Shown: positions 53,186 through 62,389 of the stretch, piece by piece
Position numbering within the stretch: the stretch's first letter is position 1
Layout of the letters: each line of letters begins with the position of its first letter
From: Salipiger thiooxidans
GTDB lineage: Bacteria > Pseudomonadota > Alphaproteobacteria > Rhodobacterales > Rhodobacteraceae
Direction of reading: 5' to 3'
Assembly (NCBI RefSeq): GCF_900102075.1
Contig: NZ_FNAV01000015.1
Coordinates: 62,001 to 126,000 of the forward strand
Length of the DNA stretch: 64,000 nucleotides
Notes under the pieces: model-generated
The model's input: only the letters and a program-made list of their open reading frames with translations
Told to the model about the DNA's origin: nothing
Database searches by the model: none
Made by a program: the position numbers and the translations under genes

Positions 53186-53229
53186 ATCTTCGAAACGGGC
53201 GGTGAAATTTTCACTTGACGGAGAAAGAA

Positions 53230-54645
53230 ATGGCTGAACCAGAGACGAATCGAATGGCGACACGCCGGCCTTCGGTTGCACAGGCATTGGATGGTTTGTT
53301 TGATCCCCGCACCATCGCGGTGGTCGGGGCGTCGCGCACCAAGGGCAAGCTCGGGCAGGCCGTGCTGGCGCTGCTGAAGAGCAACGGCTATCGCGGCAAG
53401 ATCATCCCGGTGAACCCGTCGGGCGGCGAGATCGAGGGGCTTGCGGCTGTGCGCAGTCTGGATGAGATCGACGGCCCGATCGACGTGGTCGTTCTGGCAA
53501 CCCCGGTCGGTGTCGCTCTGGATGCGCTGGAAAGCTGCGCCCGGCTCGATGTCAAGGCCGTGGTCGGGGTGACCTCGGGATTTTCGGAGGCCGGCGAAGA
53601 CGGGCGCAGCAACGAGATGCGGCTGCGCCGGATCATGCAGGACGCGCCCTTTCGTCTGGTCGGGCCGAACTGCGAAGGCGTGGTGCGCCCCGCAACGGAC
53701 CTGCAACTGACTTTCAGCCCGATGTTCAACGGTCTCAGGCCCGGCCCGGTCGCGATGATTTCCCAGTCCGGCGCGCTTGCGGGCCTTATGGCATTGCGTC
53801 TGGGCGAACGCGGCGTGGGGATCAATGCCATCGTCTCCAGCGGCAACGAAACCGATCTGACCGCGGCGGATCTGCTTGAATATCTGGGCAACGACCCTGA
53901 GACCCGCGTGGTGCTGTGCTACGTCGAGGAACTGCGCGACGGGCGACGGTTCGCCGAGGTGGCCCGGCGACTGACGCAGGACGGAAAGCATGTCGTTGCG
54001 GTCAAGGGCGGGCGAAGCCGCGCCGGATCGCGCGCGGTCCAGTCGCATACCGGCGCGATGGCCGGGGACGACCGGGTGATCAGCGCGGTGTTTCGTGAAA
54101 CCGGGGTTATCCGCGCGCGGGAATCCGTGGCCGCCGTCGATGCCGTCACGGCCCTCGCTGCGGGGCGGCGGCCTGCCGGCAACCGGGTCGGCATCATCTC
54201 TGTCACCGGCGGGCTCGGCGTCGAGATGACCGACCTTGCCGAAAGCGCCGGGTTCGAGGTGCCGGTCCTGGACGAGGCGACGCAGACCGCGCTGTCGCAC
54301 TATGTGCCGTTCTACGGCTCGGTGTCGAATCCGGTCGATCTGACCGGCGTCGTTCTGGCGAATCCCACCTATGTGGGCCGCTGCCTGAAGGCCGTCGCAG
54401 CTGATCCGGGCGTGGATATCGCCATCGCAATTATCACATTTGTGCCGGATCAGCAGTTCATCGAGGCGTTGGCCGAGGCGTTCGACAGCACCGGCAAGCC
54501 GATCCTGATCGTCTGGACCGGCGCGGCGCGCAGCAATGCCTCGGGCGAGGCGCTGCGCGAACGGGCTGTTCCGGTGTATGATTCGCCGGCGCGTGCGGCG
54601 TCGGGGCTTGCGGCGCTGGCGGCCATGACGGGAGAAGTGGCATGA
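53230..54645 (+). CDS. ADP-forming acyl-CoA synthetase alpha subunit
   Basis: This 471-residue protein corresponds to the alpha part only: LFDPRTIAVVGASRTKGKLG, LVGPNCEGVVRP, ISQSGALAGLMALR and phosphohistidine His273 in AVQSHTGAMAGDD. It binds CoA and passes phosphate to the acyl group. The ATP-grasp beta subunit is the next gene, overlapping by ATGA. ATG 53230 is preferred to a TTG at 53215 because GGAG lies 7 bases before it. It opens a six-gene operon that ends with a retro-aldolase-like pair, so it probably activates a carboxylic acid to start that pathway. Confidence 0.82.
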   Translation: MAEPETNRMATRRPSVAQALDGLFDPRTIAVVGASRTKGKLGQAVLALLKSNGYRGKIIPVNPSGGEIEGLAAVRSLDEIDGPIDVVVLATPVGVALDALESCARLDVKAVVGVTSGFSEAGEDGRSNEMRLRRIMQDAPFRLVGPNCEGVVRPATDLQLTFSPMFNGLRPGPVAMISQSGALAGLMALRLGERGVGINAIVSSGNETDLTAADLLEYLGNDPETRVVLCYVEELRDGRRFAEVARRLTQDGKHVVAVKGGRSRAGSRAVQSHTGAMAGDDRVISAVFRETGVIRARESVAAVDAVTALAAGRRPAGNRVGIISVTGGLGVEMTDLAESAGFEVPVLDEATQTALSHYVPFYGSVSNPVDLTGVVLANPTYVGRCLKAVAADPGVDIAIAIITFVPDQQFIEALAEAFDSTGKPILIVWTGAARSNASGEALRERAVPVYDSPARAASGLAALAAMTGEVA

Positions 54646-55313
54646 CCCCGAGGGAAACACTGGAAAACTGGCAGCGTGCCGGGCGCAAAGTGGTGCACGA
54701 GGCCGACGCGAAGGACCTGCTGCAACGCATCGGCATACCGGTGCCGAAACGCGACCCCACCGAGGGGCGCTGTGTCGCCAAGCTCTGTCACGACGACTAT
54801 CCGCATAAATCCGATCATGGCCTTGTCCGTCTGGGTCTTGCGCCCGAAGAGGCGCAGCAGGCCGCGGCCGAAATGGCGCAACGGTTTGCGGGCGGCACCC
54901 CGCTGATCGAGGAAATGGAAGAGGGGTCGGTGGCCGAATGGATCATCGGCTGCAAACGCGACGACACCTTTGGCCCGATCGTTCTGGCCGGTCCAGGCGG
55001 CATTCTGGTGGAACTGATCGACGCGGCCGAAATCCGGCTTGCGCCCGCGGGGCCGCAAACCGCCGAGACGATGGTGGATTCGGGCCCCGGTGCCAGGTTG
55101 CTGGCGGGGCTGCGCGGCGCGGAACCCGCCGACAAGGGGGCGCTGGCGGACCTGATTTCACGCATATCTGTTTTCTTCGCCGAAAACGCCGATCTGATCT
55201 CGGAAATTGAAATCAACCCTGTGATGGTTCGGGCGGACGGGAAAGGATTGGCCGCTGCCGACGCCTTGATCGTGTTGTCACCCAACGCGGATGAACAGGA
55301 GAGTTTAACGTGA
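54642..55313 (+). CDS. ADP-forming acyl-CoA synthetase beta subunit (ATP-grasp)
   Basis: This 223-residue ATP-grasp protein has LLQRIGIPVPKRD, CVAKLCHDDYPHKSDHGLV, FGPIVLAGPGGILVELI and the C-terminal EIEINPVMVRADGKG, corresponding to the second half of the fused enzyme at 48523. It makes ATP from the phosphohistidine or uses ATP to form it. Its start overlaps the alpha subunit (ATGA) and its stop overlaps the next gene's GTG start (GTGA). Confidence 0.82.
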   Translation: MTPRETLENWQRAGRKVVHEADAKDLLQRIGIPVPKRDPTEGRCVAKLCHDDYPHKSDHGLVRLGLAPEEAQQAAAEMAQRFAGGTPLIEEMEEGSVAEWIIGCKRDDTFGPIVLAGPGGILVELIDAAEIRLAPAGPQTAETMVDSGPGARLLAGLRGAEPADKGALADLISRISVFFAENADLISEIEINPVMVRADGKGLAAADALIVLSPNADEQESLT

Positions 55314-55810
55314 TACGTCACCCTTTCGGAGAGTTGTCACTGGGCCAGACCGGCGTTTCGAGCGGGCGGACGATGACGGAAACCGACGTCGTCAATTTCT
55401 GCATGCTCACCGGGAACTGGCTTGAGCTGCATTCCAACATCGAGCATGCCAAGGAGGCGATCTACGGCCAGCGCCTTGTTCAGGGCAGCCTCGTGTTTTC
55501 CATCGTCAACGCGATGATTCCCTTCGACAGCTCCGTGCTCGCTGCCTTCTACGGCTGCGACAGGCTGCGCTTTCTGCGCCCGACCTTCATCAACGACACC
55601 CTCTGGGCCCGCGTGGAAATCGTCAATCTCAAGGACCATGACGAAAAGCACGGTGTCGTGACCAGCAAGCTGGAAGGCATCAACCAGCGTGACGAAACGG
55701 TGATGCGCTGCGAGTTCAGCCTGCTGATCCGCAAGACCCGCCTCGATCGTCCCGGAGAACCGCCCAAAGTCAGGGCCGCGCACGACGCCACGCAAGGAGA
55801 GAGCGCATGA
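55310..55810 (+). CDS. MaoC-like hotdog hydratase, possibly lacking the catalytic Asp
   Basis: This 166-residue MaoC-type hotdog protein reads MTETDVVNFCMLTGNWLELHSNIEHAKEAIYGQRLVQGSLVFSIVNAM. The usual GDxNPLH core is GNWLELH here, so the His is kept but the Asp is replaced. In steroid side-chain genes such a chain pairs with a second hotdog or DUF35 protein. Only one is found here, so it could act as a homodimer or be non-catalytic. The start is GTG 55310 with AGGAG 8 bases upstream, coupled to the beta subunit. Confidence 0.72.
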   Translation: MIRHPFGELSLGQTGVSSGRTMTETDVVNFCMLTGNWLELHSNIEHAKEAIYGQRLVQGSLVFSIVNAMIPFDSSVLAAFYGCDRLRFLRPTFINDTLWARVEIVNLKDHDEKHGVVTSKLEGINQRDETVMRCEFSLLIRKTRLDRPGEPPKVRAAHDATQGESA

Positions 55811-56949
55811 ACTTTCTGACACCCGAACAGGAAATGTGGCGCGCGACCGTCGAGCGTTTCATCGATGAAGAGATCGGTCGCGACTACATCCGCAAATGCG
55901 ACCTCGATCGCGAATACCCCTATGAGGCCTACGAAAAGGTTGCCAAGCAGGGCTGGCTGGGCATCCTGTTTTCCGAGGAAAGCGGCGGGCTGGGCGGCGA
56001 CATCATGGATTACGCCCTGATGTGCGAGGGGCTGGCGAAATACGGTTTCGACTTTTCCACCGGCCTGATGGTCGCCACCTTCACCGCGATGAACATCGAG
56101 AAATTCGGCACGCCCGAACAGAAAGAGCGCTACATCCGGCCGTTCCTCGATGGCGACATCCGCTTCTCGATCTCGATTTCCGAGCCCGGCGCCGGGTCGG
56201 ACGCGGCTTCGACCAAGACCCGCGCGCGGCGCGACGGCAACGGCTGGGTGGTCAAGGGGCAAAAGCTCTGGTGCTCGGGCGCAAAGGCCGACAATGCGAT
56301 CCTTGCCATGCTGACCCGCACCGATCCCGATGCCCCCAAGCACAAGGGCCTGTCGGTGTTCCTGATCCCCAACGACACCGAAGGGCTGGACATCCGCAAG
56401 CTGCCGACCCTGGCACGGCGCGCAACAGGCACCACCGAGATTTTCGTCGATGACGTGAAACTGCCCGCCGATGCCCTGCTGGGCACCGAAAACGAAGGCT
56501 GGAAAATCATCACCGATCACCTGGAACTGGAACGTGTCGCCGTGGCCGCCGCCTATGTCGGCAACGCCCAGACAGCGGTGGACGATGCCCTGCGCTACGC
56601 CCATGAGCGGATTCAGTTCGACAAGCCGATCTTTGACTTTCAGGTGATCCGCCACATGCTGGCCGACATGCAGACCCAGGTCGACGCCGCGCGGCTGCTG
56701 GTCTATCGCGCCGCCAGCCTGGCCGCGGCCAAGACGCCCTGCACGCGCGAAGTGTCGATGGCAAAGCTCTTTGCCTCCGAGACCCTGCAAACCGTCACGC
56801 GCAACGGCATGCAGATCCTCGGCGGCCATTCCATGCTGCCCGAGGCGGATATGGAACGCTATTTCCGCGAAGGAATGCAAAGCACCATCGGTGGCGGGAC
56901 CTCGCAGATTCAGCGCACGCTGATCGCCAAGACCATGCGCCCGAACTGA
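55807..56949 (+). CDS. Acyl-CoA dehydrogenase
   Basis: This 380-residue flavoprotein has ISISEPGAGSDAASTKTRARRDG, GQKLWCSGAKADNAIL, and the likely base Glu in DHLELERVAVAAA. The C-terminal loop GGGTSQIQRTLIAK has no Glu. It sits between the MaoC-like and thiolase-like genes. Together they form the order dehydrogenation, hydration, C-C cleavage. Its start overlaps the MaoC stop by ATGA. Electrons would pass to ETF. Chain specificity is not known. Confidence 0.82.
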   Translation: MNFLTPEQEMWRATVERFIDEEIGRDYIRKCDLDREYPYEAYEKVAKQGWLGILFSEESGGLGGDIMDYALMCEGLAKYGFDFSTGLMVATFTAMNIEKFGTPEQKERYIRPFLDGDIRFSISISEPGAGSDAASTKTRARRDGNGWVVKGQKLWCSGAKADNAILAMLTRTDPDAPKHKGLSVFLIPNDTEGLDIRKLPTLARRATGTTEIFVDDVKLPADALLGTENEGWKIITDHLELERVAVAAAYVGNAQTAVDDALRYAHERIQFDKPIFDFQVIRHMLADMQTQVDAARLLVYRAASLAAAKTPCTREVSMAKLFASETLQTVTRNGMQILGGHSMLPEADMERYFREGMQSTIGGGTSQIQRTLIAKTMRPN

Positions 56950-56997
56950 CATCGGGGCCGCTTGGGGACACGACCGCACAACAAAGGGAAAGAGCAT

Positions 56998-58170
56998 ATG
57001 AAGAACGGACGCGATCCGGTGATCGTCGGCCTTGCCGACGCGCCAATCGAGGACGGGAAATTTGTCACGAAGGCTTCGGTTCTGGGCCATGCCGCCCTGG
57101 TGGCAAAGGCCGCCGTCGAAGAAGCCGGCCTGACGCTGGACGATGTGGACGGTCTTCTGACCGCCGGCATGTGGGGCGTACCGGGGCCGGGGCAGCTTGC
57201 GACGGTGACGCTGGGCGAATATCTCGGCATCATGCCAACCTATGTCGACGGCACCAATATCGGCGGCTCGGCGTTTGAGGCGCATGTCGCCCATGCCGCG
57301 ATGGCGCTGCGCGAGGGCTATTGCGAGGTGGCGCTGATCGTCTACAGCTCCGACCAGAAATCCTTGCGCAGCCGCAATCTGGGGGGGCGCCCCTCGGTCC
57401 TGTCGATGCAGCATGAAACACCCTATGGGATGCCGACGCCGGTGGGTGGCTACGCGATGGCGGCGCAGCGCCACATGCACGAATACGGCACCACCTCCGA
57501 GAACCTGGCCGAGATCGCCGTCGCCACCCGGAAATGGGCGCAGCTGAACCCCGCCGCGACGCGGCGCGATCCGCTGTCCGTCGACGACGTCCTGTCCAGC
57601 ACGATGATCTCGGAACCGCTGCACCTGCTTGATTGCTGCCTTGTCACCGACGGCGCGGGCGCCATCGTGATGACCACCGCCGAACGCGCCAAGGACCTCA
57701 AGACCAAACCCGTCGCGGTCAAGGGCTATGGCGAGGCACACACCCATTGGGCCATCGGAGAGATGCCCGATCTCGCCCGCCTGCTGCCGGCGCAAAAGGC
57801 TGGCGAAACCGCGATGAAAATGGCCGGCGTAAGCCATTCCGACATCGACGTGGTCGAGGTCTATGACAGTTTCACCATCACCGTCCTGCTGACGCTGGAG
57901 GCGCTGGGTTTCTGCAAGATCGGCGAAGGCGGCGATTTTGTCTCTGGCCAACGCACGGCGCCGGGCGGCGCCTTTCCGATGAACACCAATGGCGGCGGCC
58001 TGTCGGCGCTGCATCCGGGCATGTACGGGATGTTCCTGCTGATCGAGGCCACCCGCCAGTTGCGGGGCGTCTGCGGCGACCGGCAGGTCGCGGGTGCCGA
58101 GACCGCGCTGGTGCATGGCACGGGGGGCACGCTGTCCTCTGGCGCGACCGTGATTTTGCAGAAGGACTGA
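56998..58170 (+). CDS. SCP2-type thiolase-like protein without catalytic Cys, Ltp2-type retro-aldolase candidate
   Basis: This 390-residue protein has a thiolase fold, but the nucleophile loop that normally reads NCSTG is GTNIGGSAFEA at about 86-95, with no Cys. The later His-Pro of the fold remains (GLSALHPGMYGMFLLIEATRQLRG). Loss of the Cys occurs in Ltp2, the steroid side-chain aldolase that needs a DUF35 partner. A DUF35 gene follows directly here. It therefore probably cleaves a 3-hydroxyacyl-CoA to a ketone or aldehyde plus acetyl- or propionyl-CoA. ATG 56998 follows AAGGGAAAG. Confidence 0.78.
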   Translation: MKNGRDPVIVGLADAPIEDGKFVTKASVLGHAALVAKAAVEEAGLTLDDVDGLLTAGMWGVPGPGQLATVTLGEYLGIMPTYVDGTNIGGSAFEAHVAHAAMALREGYCEVALIVYSSDQKSLRSRNLGGRPSVLSMQHETPYGMPTPVGGYAMAAQRHMHEYGTTSENLAEIAVATRKWAQLNPAATRRDPLSVDDVLSSTMISEPLHLLDCCLVTDGAGAIVMTTAERAKDLKTKPVAVKGYGEAHTHWAIGEMPDLARLLPAQKAGETAMKMAGVSHSDIDVVEVYDSFTITVLLTLEALGFCKIGEGGDFVSGQRTAPGGAFPMNTNGGGLSALHPGMYGMFLLIEATRQLRGVCGDRQVAGAETALVHGTGGTLSSGATVILQKD

Positions 58171-58174
58171 GCCG

Positions 58175-58579
58175 ATGAGCACTGACAAACCGCTTCCGGT
58201 GATCGACCACGACAGCGCCCCCTATTGGCAGGCCGCACACGAGGGCCGTCTTGACATCCCGCTGTGCGGCGATTGCGGCAAGCATCACTTCTATCCGCGG
58301 GCGATCTGCCCGCATTGCCATTCCGACAACCTGAAATTCGACACGGTCAGCGGGCGTGGCGAGGTGCATACCTTCACCATCGCCCGCCGCCCGGCAGGCC
58401 CGGCCTTTGCCGACGACGTTCCCTATGTCGTCGCGTTGATCGAACTGGAAGAAGGCCCGCGGATGATGAGCCGGATCCAGACCGACGACCCGGAGAAAGT
58501 GCATATCGGGGCCGAGGTCGAAGTGACCTTCGTGAAAGCCACCGACGAGATCACCTTTCCCTATTTCAGGATGACCTGA
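58175..58579 (+). CDS. DUF35 OB-fold protein with zinc ribbon, partner of the thiolase-like protein
   Basis: This 134-residue protein has an N-terminal zinc ribbon (CGDCGKHHFYPRAICPHC) followed by an OB-fold (GRGEVHTFTIARRPAGPAFADDVPYVVALIELEEGPRMMSRI). DUF35 domains bind beside thiolase-fold enzymes and complete the active site of Ltp2-type aldolases. It ends the operon. The ATG is 4 bases after the thiolase-like stop. A strong bidirectional terminator follows. Confidence 0.85.
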   Translation: MSTDKPLPVIDHDSAPYWQAAHEGRLDIPLCGDCGKHHFYPRAICPHCHSDNLKFDTVSGRGEVHTFTIARRPAGPAFADDVPYVVALIELEEGPRMMSRIQTDDPEKVHIGAEVEVTFVKATDEITFPYFRMT

Positions 58580-58615
58580 GACAGCGGGCACAGGTCCGCG
58601 CAACCAATCGTAAAA

Positions 58616-58644
58616 GGGCCGCCGCAGAATACCTGCGGCGGCCC
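58616..58644. terminator. Bidirectional Rho-independent terminator
   Basis: GGGCCGCCGCAG and CTGCGGCGGCCC form perfect 12-base arms around AATAC. TTCTTT follows on the forward strand and TTTTA on the reverse strand. It separates the DUF35 gene from the convergent TAXI permease gene. Confidence 0.85.
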
Positions 58645-58667
58645 TTCTTTGTGAAAAGGCGCAGGCG

Positions 58668-60523
58668 TCACCCGGAACTGAGGGTCTTTCGCTCTCCGCG
58701 AAGAAAACGCCATGCAATGAGACCGGTCAATGCCAGCCCGCCGATAATATCGGCCATCGGCGCGGCATAGAACAGCAGCGCGGCCGCCGCCAGAAACAAG
58801 CCCCGGCCGATAAAGGACAGCGTTCCCCGAAGGTAACCGCTGAACCCGACACTGACAGCAAAAACCGCGGCGCTTGCCACGCCAACGTCCAGAATGACCT
58901 GACCGGTGCCGCCCTGTGCCAGGATCCCCGGCCGGAACACAAACAGGAACGGCACCACATAGACCGCCCCGGCCAGCGACAGCGCCCGACCCGCCACTTT
59001 CCAGAAATTGGCCCCGGCCAACGCGGCGGCGGCGTAGACGCTGGCGCAGACCGGCGGCGTGATGGCTGACAGGATCGCGTAGTAGAAGACGAACAGATGC
59101 GCCGTCAGTTCCGGCAGGCCAAGCCGCACGAGGCTGGGCGCGGCAACCGCTGCCGCCAGAACATAAGAGGCCGTGGTCGGCACATCCATGCCCAGCACGA
59201 TCGACAGCACAGCCGCCAGCAGCAGGGCGACGATCAGGCCCTGATCGGACACCGAAAACAGCAGATTCGAGATTTTCACCCCCGCGCCCGTCGCTGTCAG
59301 AACCTTGACGACGATCGCGGCACAGGCCAGCAGCGCGGCGATCATCACCAGCGCGCGACCGGCCTCGACCATCCCCTCGTAAACGTCGCGGGCCAGCCCG
59401 GTCCAACATGCCTTCAGCCCCTGCCCCCTTGTGGCGCGGCCAAAGGGGCGCACGGCCGCACAGGCCAAGATCAAAACGATGATCGACGCGGCACCGGCAA
59501 AGCTTGGCGTGTAACCCTGGAACAGAAAGTAAACCACTGTCGCGATAGGAAGAAACAGCGGGATCGCCTTGTCGGGCGCCAGAAAATCCGCCGGTTTCGG
59601 CATTTCGTTTTTCGGCGTGGGCTGAAGGCCCGCGCGGCGCGCATAAAGGTCCACCCCGAGCCATATCGCGAGGTAGTAGAGAAACGCAGGACCGACCGCT
59701 GCCACGGCGATCTGGGTGTAGGGAATGTTCAGGAACTCGGCCATGATGAACGCCCCCGCCCCCATCACCGGCGGCGTCAGCTGACCGGCGGAAGACGCAA
59801 CCGCCTCGACCGCCCCGGCAAAGGCCGGCGGATAGCGCAGCCGCTTCATCGTGGGGATGGTGATCGAACCCGTCGCCATCACATTGGCCACCGCCGATCC
59901 GGTCACTGTCCCGAACATCGCCGAGGACAGGGCGCAGACCTTGGCGGGGCCGCCAAACGTGCGTCCGGCGATCCAGGTGGCCATTTTCATGAACACGTCG
60001 GTTGCCCCCGTGGACAGCAGCAACGCCCCCAGAAGCACATAGATCGTGATGACCCGCGCGCCTACATCGGCAAGATAGCCGAACATGCCGGTGGTCGAAC
60101 TGTAGAAGGTCTCGACTGCCGTGCGGGCCGAAACACGCGGCGGGCGCCAGCCCCCGTCAATCAGATCGTACCCGAAGTAGTAATAAAGAACGGTGATCAG
60201 TGCCAGCAGGGGCAGGAACCAGCCGATCACCCGGCGGGCCGCTTCAAGCGTCAGCAGAACGGCCAGCAACCCGGCGGCCCGAGCGTGATGTCGATGGCCC
60301 GTTCCAGGCGGTTTCGACCGCCCGTCCGCGACGCGCGCGCGGCGTACAGGAAAAAGGCACCGCCCAGACCGAAGCCGATAAAGATCGGTCGTTGAACCAG
60401 CGGTTCGAACTGTCCGAACAGGGCATTGTAGAAATGCAGCGCGACGAATGCCGCAAACAACGCGCCGAGCGCCTGCGCGCCGCGCCGTTCCCAGAGCGAA
60501 GCTTCGGTCGATGAGTGTTTCAT
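58668..60523 (-). pseudogene. TAXI-type TRAP transporter fused permease, interrupted by a -1 frameshift
   Basis: Two reverse frames together make one permease of about 618 residues with many membrane segments. Frame one (60523-60278) ends RLERAIDITLG. The protein continues in frame two from 60278 as AAGLLAVLLTLEAARRVIGW. The shift falls in a run of G (GGG before CCGCCGGG), so one G appears to be missing. The continuing part has TRAP-type segments such as FGTVTGSAVANVMATGSITIPTMKR and SSAGQLTPPVMGAGAFIMAEFL. The start follows GGGAGGAAAC. It may be a real loss-of-function change, a natural shift site, or a sequencing error. Confidence 0.78.
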
Positions 60524-60606
60524 GTTTCCTCCCGAGACGGCGGGGCGCATGTGGCGCCCCGCTGGGCCGGTCCGTTCGACCGGCGGTACGACCGCGCAGC
60601 GCGTAT

Positions 60607-61578
60607 TCAGTTGCCGACGGCTTCTTTCCAGTATCGCGCCGCGCCCGGATGATAGGCGATACCGGCCTCCATCGTGGCGACGGCATCGGCGGCGATGTCG
60701 TACTCTGCCAGTTGCGGCCAGGCCTCGACCAGAAGGTCCATGTTCTGGTGGATGCTGCGGGCGATGTCATAGGCGGTCTCGTCGTCCATGACGCCGGTGC
60801 GGGTCAGGAAGAAGACATTGAGCTTGGGCACCCGCATCGCCTCGGACCCCGCAATAAGCCCGGCGGGAAGGGTTGTGAAACCGACGCCTTCCATGGCTTG
60901 CCTCGCCGCTTTCTCCTGCTCTTCGGAGAAGCCGATCAACCGCATCCTGGTGCTTGTCATCAGCTCTTGCAGGGTCGCATCGACAGAGTTTGCGGCACCG
61001 TATTTGCTGTAGCCGATGATCTGGCGGTTCTTGATACCTTCCACCGCGTCCCCGACGGCGCCGTGCACGAGGTCTGCGTTGATGTCGAACATCGACAGCA
61101 CGTTGGTGGTCAGGGTCTCGGCGGCCGATCCCCGGATGCCGGGATTGAATTTCTTGCCATCCAGATCGTCAAGCGAGGTCACGCCCGATTCCTCGGTTGC
61201 GGCAATCAACAGCACCGATGCGCTGTAGGGATAAAGCGCAACCGTATCGGCAATGGCGTTGCCCTCGAACTTGCCGGTTCCGTTGCGGGCCGAGATCAGG
61301 ATGTCGGTGGTGGCAAGACCCAGATCAATTTCTTCCCGCGCGAGGCGCAGGACATTGTCCACGCTGGCGCCGGTCTCGATCACGTTGACGGTGGCATCTT
61401 CCAGACCGGTCTCGATCGCCTTGCTCATCGCGACCGAGATCGTGAAATGGCTGGACGTCGGGCTTGTGGTCCCCATCGTGAGATCCTTGGCCGAAACCGA
61501 CCCGCCCACAAGAATGGCACTCAGGACGACCGCGGCACCGATGGTCCCCCGGCTTCCGTTTGTTATGAGTTTGAACAT
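60607..61578 (-). CDS. TAXI-family solute-binding protein of the TRAP transporter
   Basis: This 323-residue secreted protein has a signal peptide ending about GGSVSA-KD (residue 28). The TAXI-family mature part carries TMGTTSPTSSHFTISVAMSKAIE and LGLATTDILISARNGTGKF. It captures a carboxylate or amino acid in the periplasm for the permease just downstream (83 bases). ATG at 61576-61578 follows GGGAGGAAGAC. Because its permease is frameshifted, transport may be lost unless the shift is corrected or another permease serves. Confidence 0.85.
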   Translation of the reverse strand: MFKLITNGSRGTIGAAVVLSAILVGGSVSAKDLTMGTTSPTSSHFTISVAMSKAIETGLEDATVNVIETGASVDNVLRLAREEIDLGLATTDILISARNGTGKFEGNAIADTVALYPYSASVLLIAATEESGVTSLDDLDGKKFNPGIRGSAAETLTTNVLSMFDINADLVHGAVGDAVEGIKNRQIIGYSKYGAANSVDATLQELMTSTRMRLIGFSEEQEKAARQAMEGVGFTTLPAGLIAGSEAMRVPKLNVFFLTRTGVMDDETAYDIARSIHQNMDLLVEAWPQLAEYDIAADAVATMEAGIAYHPGAARYWKEAVGN

Positions 61579-61621
61579 GTCTTCCTCCCAGTCGTTGTTC
61601 AAAATTGTCGGCCCCCGCGCG

Positions 61622-62389
61622 TCAGGCGCGCAAGGTTCCGGTCTTGTCGATCCGCGCACGCAGGACAGTCAGTTCCTCCTCTGTTGGCGGCGGGGTCTGT
61701 GGCACGTCTCCGCTGATCCCAAGATCGAACCCGGTGTGACGCTGAACCTCCTTGGCGGTATTGCCGGCATGGACCGATTTCAGCCGCATCCGCAGCGTCT
61801 CCGGGTCGAAATCCATGACCGCGCGGGGCGTCACCACGAACCGCGGCCCTTCCTTGGTCAAGCCGGCGGCGCGCTTCGCCTCGGGGCCGGAAAGATGCCC
61901 CGGTATGGTGATGAAATCCGCTTTCTCGACAAAATTTCGCGCCGTATGAACGGTGGGGCAGATGTAGAACCGCGTCGACGTGTGGCAGTAGGACAGGTTG
62001 GCCGCGCCCGGTCCGCGCATCCTGGGCGCGTGCAGCGTGCCACCGACGTGATGCAGGTTGATGTTACCGAAGGCGTCGTGCTGCAACCCGCTGTGAAAGA
62101 AGAAATCCAGCCCGTGATGGCTGTGGCCGAACAGCTCGATGAACGTCTCGGCGGCCTCGCAGCGGCCCAGGGCGCGGTCGTCGAGCATCGAGGGATAGAG
62201 CCGTCCCGGCTCGGGGTTGAAAAACATCTCCCCGCCGACTGTCAGGTTGGGTGCGTGCAGTTCGCGCGCCAGGGCGATCGCCGCCATCGGCACCAGGGCC
62301 GCAGCACCCGCGGCGCCCAGTTCGCCATCGGCCAGGTCGCGGGCCAGCACGACGACCATTTGCTCAAGGGGGGAAATCGCCGCGCTCAT
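61622..62389 (-). CDS. CoA-transferase family I beta subunit (IpdB-like possibility)
   Basis: This 255-residue protein has the CoA-transferase beta fold: LVPMAAIALARELHAPNLTVGGEMFFNPEP, LDFFFHSGLQHDAFGNINLHHVGG and FITIPGHLSGPEAKRAAGL. No typical S-E-N-G catalytic block is visible, so a glutaconate-type transferase or an IpdB-type ring-hydrolase subunit are both possible. It is coupled to the alpha gene by ATGA. A TAXI binding protein follows 43 bases later, which suggests the imported acid is its substrate or CoA acceptor. Confidence 0.72.
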   Translation of the reverse strand: MSAAISPLEQMVVVLARDLADGELGAAGAAALVPMAAIALARELHAPNLTVGGEMFFNPEPGRLYPSMLDDRALGRCEAAETFIELFGHSHHGLDFFFHSGLQHDAFGNINLHHVGGTLHAPRMRGPGAANLSYCHTSTRFYICPTVHTARNFVEKADFITIPGHLSGPEAKRAAGLTKEGPRFVVTPRAVMDFDPETLRMRLKSVHAGNTAKEVQRHTGFDLGISGDVPQTPPPTEEELTVLRARIDKTGTLRA

